A DNA stretch of 64,000 nucleotides from Methylobacterium nonmethylotrophicum (GCF_004745635.1 NZ_SRLB01000011.1:1-64000); one strand, 5' to 3'. Positions 12,082-24,416 are shown, numbered from the stretch's first letter. The notes: generated by a model not told the origin, from the letters alone. Numbers and translations: made by a program.

Positions 12082-12747
12082 ATGGCCGAGCCCCAGACCC
12101 GCCTGATCCTCCTCACCGCCCCCGAGGCCGGCCCGGACCTCGGGGCCCGCCTCGCGCGCGCGGTCGCGGCCGGCGACGTCGCCGCGGTGATCCTGCGCCT
12201 TCCGCCCGGCGACGAGCGGGCGCTGGTCAACGCCGTCAAGGCGGTCGCGCCCGCGGTGCAGGAGGCCGGCGCGGCCCTGGTCATCGCCGGGGGCGGCACC
12301 ATCGACCTCGCCACCGTGGCGGCCCGCAGCGGCGCCGACGGCGTCCACGCGGAGGCCGATCCGGGCGCCGAGGAGGACGAGGGCGGGGGCCCGCTGCGCT
12401 CCTTGCGCGAGCGCCTGCGCGACGGCCGCATCCTCGGGGTCGGGGGCGTGCGCAGCAAGCATTCCGCCATGGAGGCCGGCGAGGCTGGCGCGGACTACAT
12501 CCTGTTCGGCGACGATCCCGGCCTGCCCCTCGACGACCTCGTGGCGCGGCTGACCTGGTGGGTCGAGATCTTCGAGACGCCCTGCATCGCGCTCGCCCGC
12601 GACCTCGCGGCGGTGCCGGCGCTTGCCGCCACGGGCGCCGAGTTCATCGGCCTCGACCCCGCCCTCTGGGCCGGGGACGGGGGCGAGGCCGCGGCCGCCG
12701 AGGCGCAGAGCCTCATCCGGAACCGCCCGGCGGCCGGGGAGGGGTGA
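12082..12747 (+). CDS. ThiE-like TIM-barrel protein (thiamine-phosphate synthase homologue, probably divergent)
   Basis: A 221-residue protein with the ThiE fold pattern: GAALVIAGGGTIDLATVAARSGADGVH corresponds to the ThiE segment ending ADGVHLGQ, and GVGGVRSKHSAMEAGEAGADYILFG to the phosphate-binding end. However, the residues after ADGVH are an acidic stretch (AEADPGAEEDEGGG) in place of the LGQxD pyrophosphate/Mg motif, so thiamine synthesis is doubtful. Such proteins are commonly annotated as thiamine phosphate synthase next to fba in Rhizobiales. The stop is 2 bp before the next start, so the two genes are probably coupled. Confidence 0.75.
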   Translation: MAEPQTRLILLTAPEAGPDLGARLARAVAAGDVAAVILRLPPGDERALVNAVKAVAPAVQEAGAALVIAGGGTIDLATVAARSGADGVHAEADPGAEEDEGGGPLRSLRERLRDGRILGVGGVRSKHSAMEAGEAGADYILFGDDPGLPLDDLVARLTWWVEIFETPCIALARDLAAVPALAATGAEFIGLDPALWAGDGGEAAAAEAQSLIRNRPAAGEG

Positions 12748-12749
12748 GG

Positions 12750-13769
12750 ATGCGCCTCTGCCACGCGACGCTGACGCTCGTCGGCGCGCTCGGTCTCGCG
12801 GCCGGGCCGGCCGCGGCCAAGCCCACCGGCACGATCCCGGCTCCTGCGGCTACCGCGCCGGCGACGCCGACGCTCGGCCCATCAGGCCCGACCCTGCCGG
12901 GCGCGGCCTCGCTGCCGCCCGCGCCCTCGAACGACCCGAATGCCGACCTCGCCTACGGCGCCTATCAGCGCGGCTTCTACGTCACGGCCTTCCGGGAGGC
13001 GACCAAGCGGCTGGAGAAGAACAAGACCGACTTCCCGGCCATGACCCTGCTGGCCGAGCTCTACAGCCAGGGCCTCGGCGTGCGCCAGGATCCCGCCCGC
13101 GCCGCCGAGTGGTACCGGCTGGCGGCCAATCTCGGCGATCCGCGCGCCGCCGGCACCCTCGGCATGATGCAGATCGAGGGCCGCGGTGTGCCGAAGGACT
13201 TAGGTGCCGGCCGCGCCCTCTTGGAGAAGGCCGCCGCCCGCGGCGACGCGACCGCGAGCTACAATCTGGCGCTGATCCTGATCGGCAGCGGCGCGCCCGC
13301 GGACCTCTCCCGCGCCGCCGACCTGCTGCGCCAGGCCGCCCACCAGGAGCTGGCCCCGGCCCAGCACGCGCTGGGCGTGCTCTACCTCCAGGGCCGCGGG
13401 GTGGCGAAGGATTCCGCGAGGGCCGCCGAGTGGTTCCGCCGCGCCGCCGACAACGGCGACCTCGCGGGCGAGGTCGAGTTCTCGATCCTGCTGTTCAACG
13501 GCGAGGGCGTGGCGAAGGACGAGGTCCGGGCTGCCCGCTACTTCCGCCACGCCGCCTTCCGGGGCAACGCGGTGGCGCAGAACCGCGTCGCCCGTCTCTA
13601 TGCCAGCGGCCGCGGCGTCACGAAGAACCTCGTCGAGGCCGCGGCCTGGGACATGGCCGCCCGGGCGCAGGGGCTCTCCGACGCCTGGCTGACCCAGGCG
13701 GTGTCCGGCCTCACCCCGGAGGAGCGGGCCCGCGCCGAGCGCCTGGCGGCCGACCGGGCGGGGCCTTGA
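12750..13769 (+). CDS. Secreted Sel1-repeat (TPR-like) protein
   Basis: A 339-residue protein with a cleavable-looking signal peptide (MRLCHATLTLVGALGLAAG, cleavage near AAA-KP) and a Pro/Ala-rich linker to about residue 65. It then has about six Sel1-like repeats of 36 residues (for example LYSQGLGVRQDPARAAEWY and LYLQGRGVAKDSARAAEWF). These form a protein-binding solenoid, probably periplasmic. ATG 12750 is preceded by GGGGAGGGG and lies 2 bp after the ThiE-like stop; GTG 12744 is an alternative. The partner is unknown. Confidence 0.85.
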   Translation: MRLCHATLTLVGALGLAAGPAAAKPTGTIPAPAATAPATPTLGPSGPTLPGAASLPPAPSNDPNADLAYGAYQRGFYVTAFREATKRLEKNKTDFPAMTLLAELYSQGLGVRQDPARAAEWYRLAANLGDPRAAGTLGMMQIEGRGVPKDLGAGRALLEKAAARGDATASYNLALILIGSGAPADLSRAADLLRQAAHQELAPAQHALGVLYLQGRGVAKDSARAAEWFRRAADNGDLAGEVEFSILLFNGEGVAKDEVRAARYFRHAAFRGNAVAQNRVARLYASGRGVTKNLVEAAAWDMAARAQGLSDAWLTQAVSGLTPEERARAERLAADRAGP

Positions 13770-13856
13770 TGGTTCGTGGCGTTCGTTCGTCGGTATCCGA
13801 AGCGCTTGGGCCGCAATAGTCGTAGAGTCTGATCTTGATTTTCACTTGGTGAACGA

Positions 13857-13899
13857 GCGCGGGATCCCCTCTCCCACACGGGAGAGGGGAGGCGTGCTC
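13857..13899. repeat. Intergenic inverted repeat, CCCTCTCCC family, copy 2
   Basis: GCGCGGGATCCCCTCTCCC, then ACAC, then GGGAGAGGGGAGGCGTGCTCT. It shares both arms and flanks with the copy at 5283-5320 and again lies between convergent genes (Sel1 protein and malic enzyme). Confidence 0.75.
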
Positions 13900-13931
13900 T
13901 GGATTTGAGGCAGCGGATTGAATCTGATCCG

Positions 13932-16199
13932 CTACTTGTTCGCCGCGACGGCGGTCACCGCCGTCATGTTGACGATGCCGCGCACGGTGGTGGTGTGGGT
14001 GAGGATGTGGACCGGGGCGGCGGCGCCGAGCAGGATCGGGCCGACGCTGATGCCCTGGCCGGCCACCACCTTGAGCGCGTTCAGGGTGATGTTGGCCGCA
14101 TCCAGGTTCGGCATCACCAGGAGGTTCGCTTCGCCGGTGAGGCGCGATTCCGGAAACACCCGCTCCATCAGCGGCCGGCTGAGGGCCGCGTCGGCCTGCA
14201 TCTCGCCCTCGACCTCGAGGTCCGGCGCCCGGTCGTTGATGAGGCGCAGGGCCTCGCGCATCTTGGCGGCGGAGGGGTTGCGGGCGGTGCCGAAGCTCGA
14301 ATGCGAGACGAGGGCAACCCGCGGGGTCTGGCCGAAGCGGCGCATCTCGGCGGCGGCGAGCAGCGTCATGTCGGCCAGCTCGTCCGAGGCCGGGTCGAGG
14401 TGGATATAGGGGTCGCAGATGAACAGGGTGTGCCGCGGCAGCTGCAGCAGGCTCATCGCGGCGAGCGCCCGCACCTTCGGCGCCATCCCGATCACCTCGC
14501 GCACGTGGCGCAGGTGGCTGTGGTAGGAGCCGGTGCCGCCGCAGAGCAGCCCGTCGACCTTGCCGAGATGCAGGAGCATCGCGCCGATCACCGTCGGGTT
14601 GCGCCGCGTCTCCGCCAGCGCGACCCCGCGGGAGAGGCCGTATCGCTTGCGTAACGAGTAATAGCCCTCGGCGGCTTCCGCCTGGAACACCTCGTCGTCG
14701 AGGTCCTGCACGTCGACGTCGCGGTCGACCTCGATGCGCAGGCCCAGCGCCCGCATCTTGTCGGCGATGACCTCGCGCCGGCCCACCAGCACCGGCCGGG
14801 CCAGCCCCTCGTCGACCACCACCTGCGCGGCGCGCAGGATGCGGTCGTCCTCTCCCTCGGCATAGGCGACGCGGGCGCGGGCCGCCTCGCTCGCCGCGGC
14901 GAAGACCGGCTGCATCACCGTGCCGGAGGTGTAGACGCGGCTCTCGAGCGAGCGGCGATAGGCCTCGACGTCGAGCATCGGCTTCGTCGCGACGCCGCTC
15001 TCGGTGGCGGCGAGCGCCACGGCGGGCGCCACCTTGGTGATCAGCCGCGGGTCGAAGGGCCGAGGGATCAGGTAGTCGGGCCCGAAGGCGATGTCCTGCG
15101 TGCCGTAGGCCGCCGTCACCACGTCCGACTGCTCGGCCCGGGCGAGTTCCGCGATCGCCCGCACGGCGGCGAGCTTCATCGCCTCGTTGATCGTGGTCGC
15201 GCCGACATCGAGCGCGCCCCGGAAGATGAACGGGAAGCACAGGACGTTGTTGACCTGGTTCGGGTAGTCCGAGCGGCCGGTGGCGATGATCGCGTCGGGG
15301 CGCACGGCCTTGGCGGCCTCGGGCCGGATCTCCGGCTCGGGATTGGCGAGCGCCAGGATCAGGGGCTTGTCGGCCATGTCCTTGACCATCTCAGGGGTCA
15401 GCGCGCCGGCGGCGGAGAGGCCGAGGAAGATGTCGGCGCCCGGCACCGCATCGGCGAGGCTGCGGGCGTCCGTCACCTGCGCGTATTGCGCCTTCTGGGC
15501 GTCGAGGTTGTTGCGGCCCTGGTAGATCACGCCGCGGCTGTCGGTGACCAGCACCTTGGTCTTGTCGAGGCCGAGGCTGACCAGCAAATTGAGGCAGGCG
15601 ATGGCGGCCGCCCCCGCGCCCGAGCAGACGACGCGCACCTCGCCGATCTTCTTGCCCACCACTTCGAGGCCGTTGAGGATCGCGGCGGCGGCGATGATCG
15701 CGGTGCCGTGCTGGTCGTCGTGGAAGACCGGGATCTTCATCCGCTCGCGCAGGCGGGTCTCGATCTCGAAGCATTCCGGCGCCTTGATGTCCTCGAGGTT
15801 GATGCCTCCGAAGGTCGGCTCCAGGCTCGCGATGATGTCGACGAGCTTGTCCGGGTCGGTCTCGTCGATCTCGATGTCGAACACGTCGATGCCGGCGAAC
15901 TTGCGGAAGAGGCAGCCCTTGCCCTCCATCACCGGCTTGCCGGCGAGCGCGCCGATGTTGCCCAGCCCCAGCACCGCGGTGCCGTTCGAGATCACCGCCA
16001 CGAGGTTGCCGCGGGAAGTGAGCTCCGCGGCCTGGGCCGGGTCCTTCTCGATGGCGAGGCAGGCGGCGGCGACGCCGGGCGAGTAGGCGAGCGCGAGGTC
16101 GCGCTGCGTGGTCATGTCCTTGGTCGGCAGCACCGCGATCTTACCCGGCGTCGGGAAACGGTGGTAGTCGAGGGCGGCCTTCTCGAGTTGCTCGTCCAC
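13932..16199 (-). CDS. maeB: NADP-dependent malic enzyme with C-terminal phosphotransacetylase-like domain
   Basis: Decarboxylates malate to pyruvate, reducing NADP. The 755-residue protein has an N-terminal malic enzyme (residues about 1-430; catalytic-region segments YSPGVAAAC and FHDDQHGTA, then the Rossmann part with [14 protein letters not shown]) and a C-terminal PTA_PTB domain (about 440-755) that in this family is regulatory, not catalytic. The frame opens at 16304, but GTG 16199 has an AGGAGGA just upstream and gives the family N-terminus ([20 protein letters not shown]). It supplies pyruvate and NADPH beside the pyruvate dehydrogenase operon. Confidence 0.94.
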   Translation of the reverse strand: MDEQLEKAALDYHRFPTPGKIAVLPTKDMTTQRDLALAYSPGVAAACLAIEKDPAQAAELTSRGNLVAVISNGTAVLGLGNIGALAGKPVMEGKGCLFRKFAGIDVFDIEIDETDPDKLVDIIASLEPTFGGINLEDIKAPECFEIETRLRERMKIPVFHDDQHGTAIIAAAAILNGLEVVGKKIGEVRVVCSGAGAAAIACLNLLVSLGLDKTKVLVTDSRGVIYQGRNNLDAQKAQYAQVTDARSLADAVPGADIFLGLSAAGALTPEMVKDMADKPLILALANPEPEIRPEAAKAVRPDAIIATGRSDYPNQVNNVLCFPFIFRGALDVGATTINEAMKLAAVRAIAELARAEQSDVVTAAYGTQDIAFGPDYLIPRPFDPRLITKVAPAVALAATESGVATKPMLDVEAYRRSLESRVYTSGTVMQPVFAAASEAARARVAYAEGEDDRILRAAQVVVDEGLARPVLVGRREVIADKMRALGLRIEVDRDVDVQDLDDEVFQAEAAEGYYSLRKRYGLSRGVALAETRRNPTVIGAMLLHLGKVDGLLCGGTGSYHSHLRHVREVIGMAPKVRALAAMSLLQLPRHTLFICDPYIHLDPASDELADMTLLAAAEMRRFGQTPRVALVSHSSFGTARNPSAAKMREALRLINDRAPDLEVEGEMQADAALSRPLMERVFPESRLTGEANLLVMPNLDAANITLNALKVVAGQGISVGPILLGAAAPVHILTHTTTVRGIVNMTAVTAVAANK

Positions 16200-16678
16200 G
16201 GCGTGTCCTCCTGGTGTTTGCGGGATGGCGGGTGCGCAAGGCGCGCGGGGTCGTCTCCCGGCCGGGGCCGTTCTGGGGGCACCGTTCGGGATGGGAACGC
16301 TCAAGGTTCGGGTCGTGATCCCGCCAAACCGTGGCGGGCTGACGTGTTTTACGGGCGCAGAACGCCAGGGCAGGGACGCAGAGTCCGACCCGGCCGCCTC
16401 ATGCGAAGCCCACTAAGCTGATGTGTCGATAGTCGTTCGAAGATGAAGCGCGGGATCTCCCCTCTCCCGTTTGGGAGAGGGGCCGGGGGTGAGGGTGGCG
16501 CGCTTCCGTGTAAAGCTCAGGCCGTCGTGCGGGCACCTCGACTTTCAGTGCTTCATTCTGAGGCGCGCCACCCTCACCCCTACCCCTCTCCCACACGGGA
16601 GAGGGGATCCCACGCTATACTTGATCGAGGTTTTGCGGGACGGCAGTAGCACTACCGTCCCACCCCGAAGGCGTCCCC
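16200..16678. other. Non-coding region between maeB and lpdA with repeat pair
   Basis: No gene is supported in these 479 bp. The left part is the maeB leader, including a small hairpin CCCGCCA/TGGCGGG near 16320-16338. The right part is dominated by two oppositely oriented CCCTCTCCC repeats, described separately. Confidence 0.5.
16449..16612. repeat. Paired, oppositely oriented CCCTCTCCC repeats (composite palindrome)
   Basis: The left unit (16449-16502) runs from GCGGGATC through CCCCTCTCCC, GGGAGAGGGG and GGGTGAGGGTGGCGCG. The right unit (16563-16612) is nearly its reverse complement: GCGCGCCACCCTCACCCC, then the CCCCTCTCCC-ACAC-GGGAGAGGGG core and GATCCC. About 60 bp separate them. The pair looks like a non-autonomous palindromic element or a REP/BIME-style doublet. 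Confidence 0.7.
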
Positions 16679-18511
16679 TCAATGCGCCTTCTTCTTCGGC
16701 ATGTAGAGGTCGGTGATCGTGCCCTCGAAGGCTTCCGCCGCCATGCCGACCGTCTCCGACAGGGTCGGGTGCGGGTGGATGGTGAGTCCGATATCCTCGG
16801 CATCCGCCCCCATCTCGATGGCGAGCGCGGCCTCCGCGATCAGGTCGCCGGCCGAGGGGCCGACGATGCCGCAGCCGACGATGCGGTTCGATTCCTCGTC
16901 GAACAGCACCTTGGTGAGGCCCTCGTCGCGCCCGAGCGACAGCGAGCGGCCGCTCGCCGCCCAGGGGAAGACGCCCTTGCCGACCTTGATGCCCTTGGCC
17001 TTGGCCTCGTTCTCGGACAGGCCGACCCAGGCCACCTCCGGATCGGTGTAGGCCACCGACGGGATCACCTTGGCGTCGAAGAACGCGTTCTTGCCCGCGG
17101 CCGCTTCCGCCGCGACCTTGCCCTCGTGCACCGCCTTGTGGGCGAGCATCGGCTGGCCGACCACGTCGCCGATGGCGAAGATGTGGGCGGCGGTCGTGCG
17201 CATCTGCTTGTCGACCGGAATGAAGCCGCGCTCGTCCACCGCCACGCCGGCGGCCTCGGCGTTGATCAGCTTTCCGTTGGGGCGGCGGCCGACCGAGACC
17301 AGGATCTTGTCGAAGGTGTCGGTCGCGGGCGCCGAGCCGCCCTCGAACGTCACCTTGAGGCCCTCCGGCAGCGCCTCGACCGCCGTGACCTTGGCCTTGA
17401 GGTGGATCGCCTCGTACTGCTTCGAGATCCGCTTGAAGAGCGGGGTGACGATGTCCTTGTCGGCGCCCGGGATGATCTGGTCCATCAGCTCGACGATGGT
17501 CACCTTGGACCCGAGCGCGTGGTAGACCGTCGCCATCTCGAGGCCGATGATGCCGCCGCCGATGACGAGGAGGCGCTTCGGCACCCCGTCGAGCTCAAGG
17601 GCCCCGGTCGAGTCGATCACCCGCGGATCGTCATGCGGGATGAACGGCATCTTGATCGGCTCGGACCCGGCCGCGATGATCGCGTTGTCGAAGCCGATGA
17701 TCTTCTTCGAGCCTTCGTGCTCGACCTCGATCTGGTGCGGGCTGACGAAGCGGGCGGTGCCGGTCACCACCGTCACCTTGCGCTGCTTGGCCAGGCCCCC
17801 GAGGCCGCCGGTCAGGCGCTTGACCACGCCCTCCTTCCAGCTGCGCAGCTGGTCGATGTCGATCTGGGGCGCGGCGAAGCTGATGCCGTGCGAGGCCATC
17901 GCCTGGCTCTCGTCGATCACCTTGGCGGCGTGGAGCAGCGCCTTCGAGGGGATGCAGCCGACATTGAGGCACACCCCGCCGAGGCTGGACCAGCGCTCGA
18001 CCAAAACGACCTTCTTGCCGAGGTCGGCGGCGCGGAACGCCGCCGTGTAGCCGCCGGGGCCGGCACCGAGCACCAGCACCTCGGCCCGCATCGACTCGCC
18101 GGAGACCGGGGCCGCGCCCTTCGGGGCGGGTGCCGCGGAGGCCCCCGTGCCGCCCGCGGTGGCGGGCGAGCCGTAGCCCGCCTGGCCGGTGCCGGCGCTA
18201 AGCGGCGAGCCGCCGGCCGCGGCGGGAGCCGGGGCCGCCTTCTCGGCGACCTCGGGCTTGGCTTGCCCGGCGGCGGCGACGCCTTCCAGCACCAGCAGCA
18301 GGTCGCCTTCCGTGACCGTGTCGCCGGGCTTGACCTTCACCTCCGCGACCTTGCCGGCCACGGAGGAGGGGACGTCCATGGTCGCCTTGTCGGATTCCAG
18401 GACGACGATGGTGTCGTCGACCGCGATCGTGTCGCCGGCCTTGACCAGCACCTCGATCACCGGGACGTTCTTGAAGTCGCCGATGTCCGGCAGACGGACT
18501 TCGTTGCTCAT
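16679..18511 (-). CDS. lpdA: Dihydrolipoyl dehydrogenase with N-terminal lipoyl domain (PDH E3)
   Basis: E3 of the pyruvate dehydrogenase complex; re-oxidises dihydrolipoamide with FAD and NAD. The 610-residue protein carries an extra lipoyl domain (residues about 3-80, lipoyl Lys in ESDKATMDVPS) and an Ala/Pro-rich linker (to about 140) before the flavoenzyme. That part shows GAGPGGY for FAD, the redox disulfide in GGVCLNVGCIPSK, a second Rossmann GGGIIGLEM and the catalytic HPHPTLSE near the C-terminus. It is last of the aceE-aceF-lpdA genes. Lipoyl-bearing E3 enzymes are known in several proteobacteria. Confidence 0.95.
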   Translation of the reverse strand: MSNEVRLPDIGDFKNVPVIEVLVKAGDTIAVDDTIVVLESDKATMDVPSSVAGKVAEVKVKPGDTVTEGDLLLVLEGVAAAGQAKPEVAEKAAPAPAAAGGSPLSAGTGQAGYGSPATAGGTGASAAPAPKGAAPVSGESMRAEVLVLGAGPGGYTAAFRAADLGKKVVLVERWSSLGGVCLNVGCIPSKALLHAAKVIDESQAMASHGISFAAPQIDIDQLRSWKEGVVKRLTGGLGGLAKQRKVTVVTGTARFVSPHQIEVEHEGSKKIIGFDNAIIAAGSEPIKMPFIPHDDPRVIDSTGALELDGVPKRLLVIGGGIIGLEMATVYHALGSKVTIVELMDQIIPGADKDIVTPLFKRISKQYEAIHLKAKVTAVEALPEGLKVTFEGGSAPATDTFDKILVSVGRRPNGKLINAEAAGVAVDERGFIPVDKQMRTTAAHIFAIGDVVGQPMLAHKAVHEGKVAAEAAAGKNAFFDAKVIPSVAYTDPEVAWVGLSENEAKAKGIKVGKGVFPWAASGRSLSLGRDEGLTKVLFDEESNRIVGCGIVGPSAGDLIAEAALAIEMGADAEDIGLTIHPHPTLSETVGMAAEAFEGTITDLYMPKKKAH

Positions 18512-18536
18512 TCGGATCGCCTCGCTGTTCTTCTCG

Positions 18537-19850
18537 TCAGACGACGAGGCGCCGGACGTCCTCGAGGACGTGGGCGAGGTGGCGGGTGAAGCGCGCCGCG
18601 AGCGCGCCGTCGATCACGCGGTGGTCGTAGGAGACCGAGAGCGGCAGCATCAGCCGCGGCTTGAACTCGGTGCCGTTCCAGACCGGCGCCATCTTGGAGC
18701 GTACGACGCCCAGGATCGCGACCTCGGGGGCGTTGACGAGCGGCGTGAAGCCGGTGCCGCCGATGCCGCCGAGCGACGAGATCGTGAAGGTGGCGCCCTG
18801 CATGTCGCCGCTGCCGAGCTTGCCGTCGCGGGCCTTCTTCGACAGCGCCCCCAGCTCCTGGCTGATCTCGACGATGCCCTTGCGGTCGGCGTCCTTGACC
18901 ACCGGGACGACGAGGCCGTCCGGCGTGTCGACGGCGACGCCGATGTTGTAGAATTTCTTCAGGATCAGCGCGTCCTTCTCGGGGTTCAGCGACGAATTGA
19001 ACTCCGGGAACTGGCGCAACGCCGAGACCGAGGCCTTGATGAGGAACGACAGCAGGGTGACGCGGTAGCCCTTGTCCTTGCCGGCGGTGTCGAGCTCCTT
19101 GCGGTAGGCGTCGGTCTCGGTGATGTCCGACTCGTCCGAATGGGTGACGAGCGGCACGTTGAGCCAGGCGCGGTGCAGGTGCGGGCCGGAGATCTTCTTG
19201 ATCCGCGGCAGCGGCCTGACCTCGGTCGGGCCGAACTTCGAGAAGTCGACCGCCGGGATCTCCGGGATGCCCATGCCGCCGGACGGCGCCACGGCGCCGG
19301 CGGGAGCCGCGGCCGGGGCGGCGGAGCGCACCAGCGTGCCCTTCACGTCCTCCTTGGTGATCCGGCCCTTCTCGCCGGAGCCCTTGATCGCCGTCAGATC
19401 GACGCCGAGCTCGCGGGCGAGCCGCCGCACGGCGGGGCTCGCATGCACGTTCGAGAAGTCGGGCGCGGAGGAGGCGGGGGCGGCCGGGACCGGCGGCGCG
19501 GCGGGCTTGGCCGGATCGGGCTCCTGCTGCGGCATCAGGGCGGCGGTGTCGGCCGAGGGCGCCGCGCCGGCATTCGGGGTCGCGGCGGCCGCCGCGGCCG
19601 GAGCCTTCTCCTCGCCCTCGCCCTTGAGCAGCAGGACCGGGCTGCCCTCGCTCACCGTGTCGCCGACCTTGACCAGGATCTTCTCGATCACGCCGGCCGA
19701 CGGGGAGGGCACCTCCATCGTCGCCTTGTCGGATTCGAGCGAGACGATCGGATCCTCCGCCCCGATCGTGTCGCCCTCCTTCACCAGGATCTCGATGATC
19801 GGGATGTCCTTGAAATCACCGATGTCGGGGATCTTGACCTCGATCGACAC
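18537..19850 (-). CDS. aceF: Pyruvate dehydrogenase E2, dihydrolipoamide acetyltransferase
   Basis: Transfers the acetyl group from E1-bound intermediate to CoA through a swinging lipoyl arm. The 437-residue protein has one lipoyl domain (about 3-77, Lys in ESDKATMEVPS), an Ala/Pro linker, a peripheral subunit-binding domain (about 135-170, HASPAVRRLARELGVDL) and the catalytic core ending with the active-site motif DHRVIDG. The start GTG 19850 is preceded by GGGAGAG. It lies 25 bp upstream of lpdA and 111 bp downstream of aceE; that gap holds a GC hairpin. Confidence 0.95.
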   Translation of the reverse strand: MSIEVKIPDIGDFKDIPIIEILVKEGDTIGAEDPIVSLESDKATMEVPSPSAGVIEKILVKVGDTVSEGSPVLLLKGEGEEKAPAAAAAATPNAGAAPSADTAALMPQQEPDPAKPAAPPVPAAPASSAPDFSNVHASPAVRRLARELGVDLTAIKGSGEKGRITKEDVKGTLVRSAAPAAAPAGAVAPSGGMGIPEIPAVDFSKFGPTEVRPLPRIKKISGPHLHRAWLNVPLVTHSDESDITETDAYRKELDTAGKDKGYRVTLLSFLIKASVSALRQFPEFNSSLNPEKDALILKKFYNIGVAVDTPDGLVVPVVKDADRKGIVEISQELGALSKKARDGKLGSGDMQGATFTISSLGGIGGTGFTPLVNAPEVAILGVVRSKMAPVWNGTEFKPRLMLPLSVSYDHRVIDGALAARFTRHLAHVLEDVRRLVV

Positions 19851-19917
19851 TGCGCACTCTCCCGAAATTCTTGGCTTGATGCTTTACGCAGATGGAATGA
19901 TGGGCGCGCGGGGCCGG

Positions 19918-19940
19918 CCCCTCCCGCAAGGCGGGAGGGG
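19918..19940. repeat. GC hairpin in the aceE-aceF gap
   Basis: CCCCTCCCGC, AAG, GCGGGAGGGG: a perfect 10-bp stem with a 3-base loop. It sits between cotranscribed genes, so it may set the ratio or stability of the segments instead of ending transcription. It is similar in style to the other intergenic repeats but has a different core. Confidence 0.5.
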
Positions 19941-19961
19941 TGGCTGCGCGGGTCGTGGATG

Positions 19962-22619
<2,658 letters not shown>

Positions 22620-22820
22620 GTTGTCCTCCCTAAGGTCATACTCGATCGGCGGGTCGAGCTGCCGCAGGCGTCAGCATTGTCCGTGCCACCGCGATGCTTT
22701 CGCAGCTCGCAAGAAATTTCAAGGGTTTAGCATGTATGCCGGCGGCGCCCGTTCCGGTCTTCCGCATCCTGCGCCGTGCTGCGGTGCGAAAACCCGGAAC
22801 CGGCCGTGGTCGCCGTCGGC

Positions 22821-22873
22821 ATCGCGGTTCCGACTGGGGGTCACGGTTCGGATTCTTGGCGTCACGGTTCGGA
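22821..22873. repeat. Three imperfect ~21-bp direct repeats
   Basis: Units begin at about 22821 (ATCGCGGTTCCGA), 22841 (TCACGGTTCGGA) and 22862 (TCACGGTTCGGA), with 20-21 bp spacing. They lie between the aceE promoter region and the 3' end of the DUF6489 gene, and overlap its last codons. Function unknown. Confidence 0.45.
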
Positions 22874-23131
22874 CTTGCTCGGCGGGGTCGGAACACCGCC
22901 GAACCCCTGCTGGAACATCTTGAGGAAGAGATTCTGCATCTGGTCGGCATTCTGCGGAAACACCGAGAACCAGCTGCGCATGATGGTGTCGGGCGAGAAC
23001 CGGTCCATCTCGGCCATCATGCGCCGCTCGACCTCGGCCATCACCGCCGCCTGCAGCGGCTCGACGTTGGGCAGACCCACGAACTGGCGCGCCTCGAGCG
23101 GGGTGCAATCGACCTCGACGCGGAACTTCAT
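22862..23131 (-). CDS. DUF6489 family protein
   Basis: A small 89-residue acidic, helical protein beginning MKFRVEVDCTPLEARQFVGL and containing VEPLQAAVMAEVERRMM. This is the pattern of the DUF6489 proteins found across alphaproteobacteria; I know no assigned function. The frame opens at 23206, but the MKFRVEVDC start at 23131 is the family start and a GAAGGAAG lies just upstream. The C-terminus is Pro/Gly-rich. It precedes aceE on the same strand with 242 bp between, so it may be a separate unit. Confidence 0.78.
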   Translation of the reverse strand: MKFRVEVDCTPLEARQFVGLPNVEPLQAAVMAEVERRMMAEMDRFSPDTIMRSWFSVFPQNADQMQNLFLKMFQQGFGGVPTPPSKSEP

Positions 23132-23338
23132 CGCATTCTTCCTTCTCGGGGCCCGACCCGAGTTTAGAGCACCTTTTGGGTGGCGTGGGAACCATGGTGG
23201 ACCCAAAAAACGATGGTGAAATCAAGGGCCTAGTCGGCAACGGCGTGTGGCCCGCACGCGCGGCGCGGCCGCCCCGTCCTACGACGAAGGTCGTATGCGC
23301 CCCCTCGACCATTCCGGAGGCTTTGTAAAGCCGTATTG

Positions 23339-24286
23339 TTATGGGTCCGGCATGTCGCGGCTCAAGCCTGCTTGCGGCACGCTCGCCCAGGGGGCCGCCG
23401 CGAGGCGGGTTTCCAGGAACGCCACCAGGGCCGTGACCCGGGCCGGCCGGGCGGCGCCCGGCGGCATCAGGAGGTTGAGGCCGACCGGCGGCGGCGACCA
23501 GCCCGGCATCACCCGCTCGAGCCGCCCGGCGCGCAGGTCGTCCCAGACCAGGAAGTCGGGCTGCACGGCGATCCCCAAGCCCGCGCGCAGGGCCGGCGTG
23601 AGCGCGTCGGCGTTGTTCGCCCGCAGCCGCCCGGCGGGCGTCACCGTCACCTCCGCGCCGGCCGCGTCGTGGAAATGCCAGCGCTCCGGGTTCGGCAGGT
23701 AGGCGTAGCCGAGGCAGGCATGGCCCGCGAGGTCGCGCGGATGCGCCGGCCGGCCGTGGCGCGCCAGGTAGGCGGGGGCTGCCACCAGCGAGCGGCCGAC
23801 GGCGCAGAGGCGGCGCAGGCGCAGGCTCGAATCGGCGAGCGCCGCGATGCGCAGGCCGAGGTCGAAGCCGCCGCCGACGAGGTCGACCTGCTGGTCGCTG
23901 AGGTGGAGGTCGACGGCGACCTCCGGGTGGGCGGCGAGGAAGTCGGGCAGGAGCGGCGCCACGTGGGCGAGGCCGAACGACATCGGGGCGGCGAAGCGCA
24001 CGAGGCCCCGCGGCGAGGCCGATTGCGCCAGGGCCTCGGCCTCCGCCGCCTCGCCGGCTGCCAGGATGCGCGCGGCGCCGTCGAGGGCGAGGCGGCCGGC
24101 CTCGGTGAGCGCCAGGCGCCGCGAGGTACGGTGGAGGAGGGCGGCGCCGAGGCGCTGCTCGAGCCGGGTCACCGCCTTCGACACCGTGGCCTTCGACAGG
24201 CCGAGCTCCGCGGCGGCCCGGGAGAACGAGGCGGTCTGCGCGACCCGGGCGAAGATCGCCCAGGCCTCGAAATCGGGCAGCGGCAT
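23339..24286 (-). CDS. LysR-type transcriptional regulator
   Basis: A 315-residue regulator with an N-terminal winged helix-turn-helix ([20 protein letters not shown], then [16 protein letters not shown]) and a C-terminal periplasmic-binding-like effector domain (from about residue 88). The 24286 ATG is preferred over 24343 because the HTH then begins near residue 5, as normal. It is divergent from a ring-cleaving dioxygenase gene, 130 bp apart, so it most likely controls that gene in response to a phenolic or quinone ligand; this is inference from arrangement. Confidence 0.9.
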   Translation of the reverse strand: MPLPDFEAWAIFARVAQTASFSRAAAELGLSKATVSKAVTRLEQRLGAALLHRTSRRLALTEAGRLALDGAARILAAGEAAEAEALAQSASPRGLVRFAAPMSFGLAHVAPLLPDFLAAHPEVAVDLHLSDQQVDLVGGGFDLGLRIAALADSSLRLRRLCAVGRSLVAAPAYLARHGRPAHPRDLAGHACLGYAYLPNPERWHFHDAAGAEVTVTPAGRLRANNADALTPALRAGLGIAVQPDFLVWDDLRAGRLERVMPGWSPPPVGLNLLMPPGAARPARVTALVAFLETRLAAAPWASVPQAGLSRDMPDP

Positions 24287-24298
24287 CGCGCGCGTCCG

Positions 24299-24313
24299 GA
24301 AACGATGGGTTTC
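24299..24313. promoter_or_regulatory. Candidate LysR operator
   Basis: A perfect inverted repeat GAAAC-N5-GTTTC lies 13 bases upstream of the LysR start, followed by a second GTTTC at 24318-24322. LysR regulators usually bind such dyads in the shared divergent promoter, so this is the best operator candidate for the regulator/dioxygenase pair. Confidence 0.45.
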
Positions 24314-24416
24314 GATTGTTTCTATTTTGGGCCGGGAGGGCAAGTCCTAGATTGCCGTCATCGCAGAGCGAACCCGACGGCTTCCCCGCCGGTCCGCCAG
24401 ACGGGAGACCCTCGCC

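Noticed and set aside
23184..23210. GGAAC followed by CGAT 18 bp later (EcfG-like)
   Set aside because: Wrong spacing and -10 box, and no plus-strand gene follows.
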